Assembly: GCA_012727545.1 (NCBI GenBank) | Contig: JAAYHA010000230.1 | Location: 1 to 11,105 of the forward strand | From: Synergistaceae bacterium | Lineage (GTDB): Bacteria; Synergistota; Synergistia; Synergistales; Synergistaceae | DNA: 11,105 bases | Direction: 5' to 3' | Part shown: positions 7,491-11,105 of the stretch, piece by piece | Position numbering within the stretch: position 1 is the first letter of the stretch | Layout: each line of letters opens with the position of its first letter | Program-made: the position numbers and the translations under genes | Notes under the pieces: model-generated | Seen by the model: only the letters and a program-made list of their open reading frames with translations | Told to the model about the DNA's origin: nothing | Databases searched by the model: none

Positions 7491-7520
7491 AGTATCGATA
7501 TTTCACTGCAGGCGATACAA
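7491..7520 (-). promoter_or_regulatory. weak candidate promoter of the epimerase operon
   Basis: On the minus strand TTGTAT (7515-7520) and GATACT (7491-7496) are separated by 18 nt, giving a start near 7484. Each hexamer matches the consensus at only about four positions. The position, just downstream of the preceding gene's terminator, is what makes it plausible. Confidence 0.3.
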
Positions 7521-7540
7521 CGTCCTGCATGATACAGAAA

Positions 7541-7588
7541 CAAAAAAGCACCTTTCGGCATCTGACAAACAGATGTCCAAAAGGTGCT
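7541..7588 (-). terminator. intrinsic terminator of the DUF3870 gene
   Basis: Read on the minus strand, AGCACCTTT (7580-7588) pairs with AAAGGTGCT (7547-7555). Inside it CATCTG pairs with CAGATG around a 5-nt loop. Six T follow (complement of 7542-7547). It lies 56 nt past the stop codon of the 7644-7976 gene and isolates it from the epimerase operon. An attenuator role for that operon is possible but has no direct support. Confidence 0.85.
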
Positions 7589-7643
7589 GGATCTTCTCCC
7601 CATTGCTGCAAACGTATAGCTTACAGGCGGGTGGACAAGGCAG

Positions 7644-7976
7644 CTATTCCGTTATTATTATACCTTTGTTCCACGATCTGTACTTTTTTACCGCGTCCTT
7701 GTATGCTACCTGGATAGCTTTCTGGGACGAGCCCAGGTAGGTGTGGTCTATCTTTTCTATTATTTTTGGGTCAACGTCGGCCAACGACATCCCCAGAAAA
7801 ATATCCTTTATGAATTTATTCGTCAGTTCCAGTACTACCGAAGCTTCGAGATCCAATATCTCTCCTGACTCACCGTCTGCAATGAAAGTGATGAAAAACT
7901 GCGAAAACTGGTGTGTTATCGGGTTTCCCATCTGAGATTTTGCATTTCCGATAATACATAGTTTATCCCGTTCCAT
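7644..7976 (-). CDS. DUF3870-type small conserved protein
   Basis: A 110-residue soluble protein with no signal peptide or membrane segment. Its pattern fits what I recall of the DUF3870 family: an opening CIIGNAKSQMGNPIT (residues 7-21), then FFITFIADGESGEILDLEA (28-46), and a C-terminal SSQKAIQVAYKDAVKKY (82-98). The alternating hydrophobic strands followed by a helix suggest a small alpha/beta fold. No function is known to me and none can be read from the sequence. The ATG has AGGGG about 6 nt upstream. The gene has its own promoter and terminator, so it is probably monocistronic despite lying between rmuC and the epimerase operon. The family name is given from memory and could be wrong; that it is a real gene is well supported by the flanking signals. 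Confidence 0.7.
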   Translation of the reverse strand: MERDKLCIIGNAKSQMGNPITHQFSQFFITFIADGESGEILDLEASVVLELTNKFIKDIFLGMSLADVDPKIIEKIDHTYLGSSQKAIQVAYKDAVKKYRSWNKGIIITE

Positions 7977-8002
7977 AATTCCACCCCTAACGGCCTATTA
8001 TC

Positions 8003-8031
8003 ATTATATATTTAAGATCTGTCACAAGCAA
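8003..8031 (-). promoter_or_regulatory. promoter of the DUF3870 gene
   Basis: On the minus strand a perfect TATAAT (8003-8008) and TTGCTT (8026-8031) are spaced by 17 nt. Transcription would start near 7996, leaving a leader of about 20 nt that contains the ribosome binding site. The -35 box is poor after TTG. Confidence 0.5.
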
Positions 8032-8058
8032 TACGACAGTTCAAAATCTTCCGATAAT

Positions 8059-9396
8059 CTATTCAAATATTTCGCAGTTTTCTGATATGTCTTCTTCCCC
8101 GGCCTGCAGCGGAATGCCTTCTACTGTCCTTAGTGTTCTTTTGATCGCTCTGGTCCTGACCTCTGCATTTTCAAGCTCTTTTCCTGCCTGTTCTATCTTC
8201 TGTCTAGTCTTTTCCAGAATTGAACCAAATTTATCAAATTCAGTCTTGACTTTTCCAAGGAGTATCCATACCTCACTTGAACGTTTTTCTATCGCAAGGG
8301 TGCGGAATCCCATCTGAAGACTGTTAAGCAGGGCGGCTATTGTTGTCGGACCCGCCGGAACGACCCTGTATTCACGGGACAGGGTATCGCACAATCCGTC
8401 TATCCGGAGTATCTCTGCATATAGACCTTCGACCGGAAGATAAAGAATACCGAAATCCGTTGTGTATGGAGGCTCGAGATACTTGTCCCTTATTGTCTTT
8501 GCCTCTTCTATTACACGGCTCTTAAGGGCTTTCTGGGCATCCGCCAGTGCCTGAACATCTCCATTTTCTGAAGCTGTCACCAGCCTTTGATAGTCTTCAA
8601 GAGGGAACTTCGAGTCAATAGGAAGCCACACAGGCGAAGCTGAGTCATTGGCTCCCGGGAGGGAGATCGCAAACTCAACCCTTTCGCCGCAGTTGGGCCT
8701 GGTTGCGACGTTCTCTGCATACTGGTCCTTTGTAAGTATCTGTTCAAGCAGTGCGCGAAGCTGAGTCTCTCCCCAGGTGCCCCTGACCTTTACGTTGGAA
8801 AGGACTTTTTTAAGGTCTCCAACGTCAGCTGTGAGAGCCTTCATCTCCCCAAGTCCCTTATGCACCAGCTCCAGCCTTTCCGAAACGGTCGAAAATGCTT
8901 CTCCGAGCCTCTTTTCAAGAGTAGAGTGAAGCTGCTCGTCAACTGTAGCGCGCATCTTTTCAAGTTTTTCCTCGTTATTTTTATGTATCTCCTGGAGTTT
9001 AGACTCGACTGTGCCTCTAATGGCCTCAAGCTTTTCCTCGTTCAGACGGCTGATGTTGGTAAGCTGCTGTGAAAAAGCTTCAAGGCTTTCCCTTTGCAGG
9101 TCTCCTATCTCTTTTATCCTCTTTGACTGAGCTTCGCCAAAAGATGTAAGGCCCTTTGACTGCTCCTCGCGTCCCGCCCTGGCTTCATCCCTTTGCTCTT
9201 TTCTCATAGAAACAAATTCAGAGTTGATGTCGCGTTCGGTATCCTCAAGCTTTCCTTCGATATTCTGCAGCCTGACCAGAAGTTCCCTTGAGACCTGCTC
9301 CATAGCAGCGCTGTTCTCCTTCAATCTTGCCACCGATGCTATTATATAAGCAGCGACAAGTAGCGCCGCGACCGCTATGCCTATGATCAAATGCAT
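8059..9396 (-). CDS. rmuC: RmuC family protein (DNA recombination, nuclease-fold)
   Basis: RmuC proteins have a membrane-anchored coiled coil followed by a restriction-endonuclease-like domain; in E. coli loss of rmuC raises inversion at short inverted repeats. From the ATG at 9396 the protein has 445 residues. Residues 2-23 form one membrane segment (LIIGIAVAALLVAAYIIASV), about 25-195 are a highly charged coiled coil, and the conserved RmuC domain follows (VRGTWGETQLRALLEQIL, LPIDSKFPLEDYQRL, DFGILYLPVEGLYAEIL, VVPAGPTTIAALLNSLQMGF). The frame continues to a TTG at 9423, but GAGGTG 8 nt before the ATG and a predicted transcription start near 9423 favour the ATG. The next gene follows after 82 nt with its own promoter. 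Confidence 0.93.
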   Translation of the reverse strand: MHLIIGIAVAALLVAAYIIASVARLKENSAAMEQVSRELLVRLQNIEGKLEDTERDINSEFVSMRKEQRDEARAGREEQSKGLTSFGEAQSKRIKEIGDLQRESLEAFSQQLTNISRLNEEKLEAIRGTVESKLQEIHKNNEEKLEKMRATVDEQLHSTLEKRLGEAFSTVSERLELVHKGLGEMKALTADVGDLKKVLSNVKVRGTWGETQLRALLEQILTKDQYAENVATRPNCGERVEFAISLPGANDSASPVWLPIDSKFPLEDYQRLVTASENGDVQALADAQKALKSRVIEEAKTIRDKYLEPPYTTDFGILYLPVEGLYAEILRIDGLCDTLSREYRVVPAGPTTIAALLNSLQMGFRTLAIEKRSSEVWILLGKVKTEFDKFGSILEKTRQKIEQAGKELENAEVRTRAIKRTLRTVEGIPLQAGEEDISENCEIFE

Positions 9397-9429
9397 TGTG
9401 CATGCACCTCTCCTTCCATTCAAGACACT

Positions 9430-9458
9430 ATTATAAGCTAAAAAAGCAGAGGCTTGAA
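9430..9458 (-). promoter_or_regulatory. promoter of rmuC
   Basis: On the minus strand a perfect TATAAT (9430-9435) is present. The best -35 at a 17-nt spacing is TTCAAG (9453-9458), which matches poorly. Transcription would start near 9423, 27 nt before the preferred ATG. Confidence 0.45.
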
Positions 9459-9570
9459 AAAGAAAACCATAAACTATACCGCCGGATCTGCTTCTGGGGG
9501 ATAAATTTATTGCTGGTCTGGCAATCTCCGTTTAAGGCTATTTTTTCGTTTAAAAGACGATATGAAGCAC

Positions 9571-9598
9571 AAGCATCAGAGGAATACCCGTGATGCTT
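9571..9598. repeat. 8-bp inverted repeat upstream of pgm
   Basis: AAGCATCA (9571-9578) and TGATGCTT (9591-9598) form a perfect dyad around 12 nt. No T run follows on either strand, so it is not a standard terminator. It could be an operator or a 5'-leader hairpin for the phosphoglucomutase gene. The rest of the 9424-9691 gap shows no convincing plus-strand promoter: TACAAT at 9665-9670 has no -35 at a proper distance. Confidence 0.35.
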
Positions 9599-9691
9599 CT
9601 GTCCCTTGATGATTCTTAATGTTTTCAGCTCCCATCCCGACTATCTTTGCTCAGTTCCAGGGGTTACAATATTGCTCAAGAGGTGATGGAC

Positions 9692-11105
9692 ATGCTAAAA
9701 AAAGCTGACGTAAACATTCCGCGGCTTATTTCTTCATACTATACCGAGCATCCTGACACAAATGAACGATCTCATCGGGTATCATTTGGAACATCGGGAC
9801 ACCGAGGATCCTCTGTCAAAGGGAGTTTCAACGAAGACCACATAATGGCAATTTCACAGGCTATCTCAGAGTACAGGTATGCGCAAGGAATAAGAGGACC
9901 GCTGTTTATTGGAATGGATACGCACGCCCTTTCAGAACCTGCCCTAAGGACAAGCGTGGAAGTATTCGCAGCAAACGGTGTCCTTGTGAGGATCCAGAGC
10001 GGCTTTGGCTACACGCCTACGCCCGTGATCTCCCATGCAATACTCTCCTGGAACAGAGGTTCCGGGGCTCCGGTCGCTGACGGCGTAGTCATAACGCCAT
10101 CGCATAATCCCCCTGAAGATGGAGGCTTTAAATACAACCCTCCGTCCGGAGGCCCTGCAAACACTGACATTACGTCCTTGATCGAAAAAAGGGCGAACGA
10201 GATACTTGCCGACGGACTTAAAGATGTGAAACGTATAGATTTTAAAAATGCACTTTCCTCTGACAATGTTCGCTCGATCGACTACATCATTCCCTACGTC
10301 AAGGCACTTGAGCAGATCATTGACATCGAGGCTATACGCAGCTCTGGGCTGAAAATGGCAGCTGATCCGATGGGAGGCTCCGGAGTCCACTTCTGGGAGC
10401 CGATAGCTGATATTTGGGGCTTGGATATCGATGTTATCAACAAGAATGTCGATCCTACATTTTCCTTTATGCCGCTCGATCACGATGGCAAAGTCCGCAT
10501 GGACTGCTCCTCCCCCTATGCGATGGCAAACCTGGTAGCACTTAAAGAGAGATATGACATAGCATTTGGTAATGACCCGGATTATGACCGTCATGGGATA
10601 GTTACAAAAGAGGGTCTTATGCCCCCAAACGCATATCTGGCAGCCGCAATAGAGTACCTTTTTACTCACCGCCCGGGCTGGAGCGACAACTGTATGGCAG
10701 GCAAGACGCTTGTCTCAAGCTCAATGATCGACAAAGCTGTGGATTCGATCAGCAGGAAAATCTATGAAGTTCCTGTGGGCTTCAAATGGTTCGTCGACGG
10801 CCTGATGTCGGGCATGCTTGGCTTTGGCGGAGAAGAGAGCGCCGGCGCGACATTCCTGAAGAAAAACGGAACAGTCTGGACTACGGACAAGGACGGTTTC
10901 GTAATGGATCTCCTTGCTGCTGAAATGACCGCAGTAACAGGAAAAAACCCGGCCGAACATTACAGAAGGTTGACTGAAAAATTCGGACATTCCTACTATT
11001 CCCGTAAAGATGCACCTGCTTCACATGAAGAAAAAAGCAAACTGAAAAAACTCTCGCCTGAAAATGTGGCAGTGAACACACTTGCCGGTGAAGAAATAAT
11101 CGCAA
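9692..11105 (+). CDS. pgm: alpha-D-glucose phosphate-specific phosphoglucomutase (C-terminus beyond right edge)
   Basis: Interconverts glucose 1-phosphate and glucose 6-phosphate, linking glycolysis to glycogen and envelope sugar synthesis, in the cytoplasm. The 471 residues present align along their whole length with E. coli Pgm (about 546 residues), so roughly the last 75 are missing. Motifs: FGTSGHRGS near 32-40; phosphoserine loop TPSHNPPEDGG with Ser137; metal loop NDPDYDRHG with Asp295, Asp297 and Asp299; sugar-binding GEESAGA at 380-386; and DGFVMDLLAAEMTAVTGKNP. I chose the ATG at 9692 because GAGGTG lies 6 nt before it; an in-frame ATG at 9686 is only 1 nt from that site. No frameshift or missing key residue is seen. 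It is transcribed away from rmuC and nothing links it to the other genes. Confidence 0.96.
   Translation, partial: MLKKADVNIPRLISSYYTEHPDTNERSHRVSFGTSGHRGSSVKGSFNEDHIMAISQAISEYRYAQGIRGPLFIGMDTHALSEPALRTSVEVFAANGVLVRIQSGFGYTPTPVISHAILSWNRGSGAPVADGVVITPSHNPPEDGGFKYNPPSGGPANTDITSLIEKRANEILADGLKDVKRIDFKNALSSDNVRSIDYIIPYVKALEQIIDIEAIRSSGLKMAADPMGGSGVHFWEPIADIWGLDIDVINKNVDPTFSFMPLDHDGKVRMDCSSPYAMANLVALKERYDIAFGNDPDYDRHGIVTKEGLMPPNAYLAAAIEYLFTHRPGWSDNCMAGKTLVSSSMIDKAVDSISRKIYEVPVGFKWFVDGLMSGMLGFGGEESAGATFLKKNGTVWTTDKDGFVMDLLAAEMTAVTGKNPAEHYRRLTEKFGHSYYSRKDAPASHEEKSKLKKLSPENVAVNTLAGEEIIA

Noticed and set aside
6827..7717. 296-residue plus-strand ORF opposite the epimerase
   Set aside because: It is the antisense of a gene with all catalytic residues in place, and it also spans the leader and the terminator hairpin. 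A shadow frame.
9398..9407. GTGCATGCAC palindrome at the rmuC start
   Set aside because: It lies between the ribosome binding site and the start codon and is a short chance palindrome with no second copy in the window that I noticed.
9396..9593. 65-residue plus-strand ORF in the rmuC-pgm gap
   Set aside because: It starts inside rmuC, overlaps the rmuC promoter, has no ribosome binding site and no recognisable composition.
9944..10669. 241-residue minus-strand ORF opposite pgm
   Set aside because: Pgm on the plus strand aligns throughout with the E. coli enzyme; the opposite frame is a shadow.

Overview
The window looks like ordinary chromosome of an anaerobic, peptide- or amino-acid-using bacterium with a two-membrane envelope. 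It has moderate GC, strong AGGAGG-type ribosome binding sites, consensus TATAAT -10 boxes, and no phage, insertion sequence, CRISPR or RNA gene that I can see. The mix of genes (TetM/EF-G-like GTPase, ferredoxin-nitroreductase fusion, SLH-type envelope module on a serpin, dipeptide epimerase with a DUF819 permease and a PepV-type dipeptidase) would fit Synergistota (Synergistes/Cloacibacillus type). A diderm Firmicute such as a Negativicute is the main alternative. This placement is from memory of the families, not from a search.

Layout, left to right. (1) 1-1702, minus strand: a [4Fe-4S] ferredoxin-nitroreductase fusion, then a TetM/EF-G-like translation GTPase that starts inside the last codons of the upstream gene and runs off the left edge. 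(2) 1703-1964: intergenic region with divergent promoters. (3) About 1965-3497, plus strand: a secreted serpin carrying an N-terminal SLH-like and helical module, closed by a strong intrinsic terminator. (4) 3589-7401, minus strand: a three-gene operon in the order dipeptide epimerase, DUF819 membrane protein, M20 dipeptidase. (5) 7408-7588: the leader of that operon, with the terminator of the next gene and a possible 15-residue small ORF. (6) 7644-7976, minus strand: a DUF3870-type small protein with its own promoter. (7) 8059-9396, minus strand: rmuC. (8) 9397-9691: divergent intergenic region. (9) 9692-11105, plus strand: phosphoglucomutase, cut by the right edge.

The most informative unit is the epimerase-permease-dipeptidase operon. 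All catalytic residues of the L-Ala-D/L-Glu epimerase and of PepV are visible. The order suggests a compact route in which a dipeptide, possibly the murein dipeptide L-Ala-D-Glu, is imported by the DUF819 protein, epimerised to the L,L form and hydrolysed. The transport role is inference. The second notable object is the serpin, whose architecture (signal peptide, SLH-like segment, helix, full inhibitory serpin) suggests a protease inhibitor anchored at the cell wall or in the periplasm.
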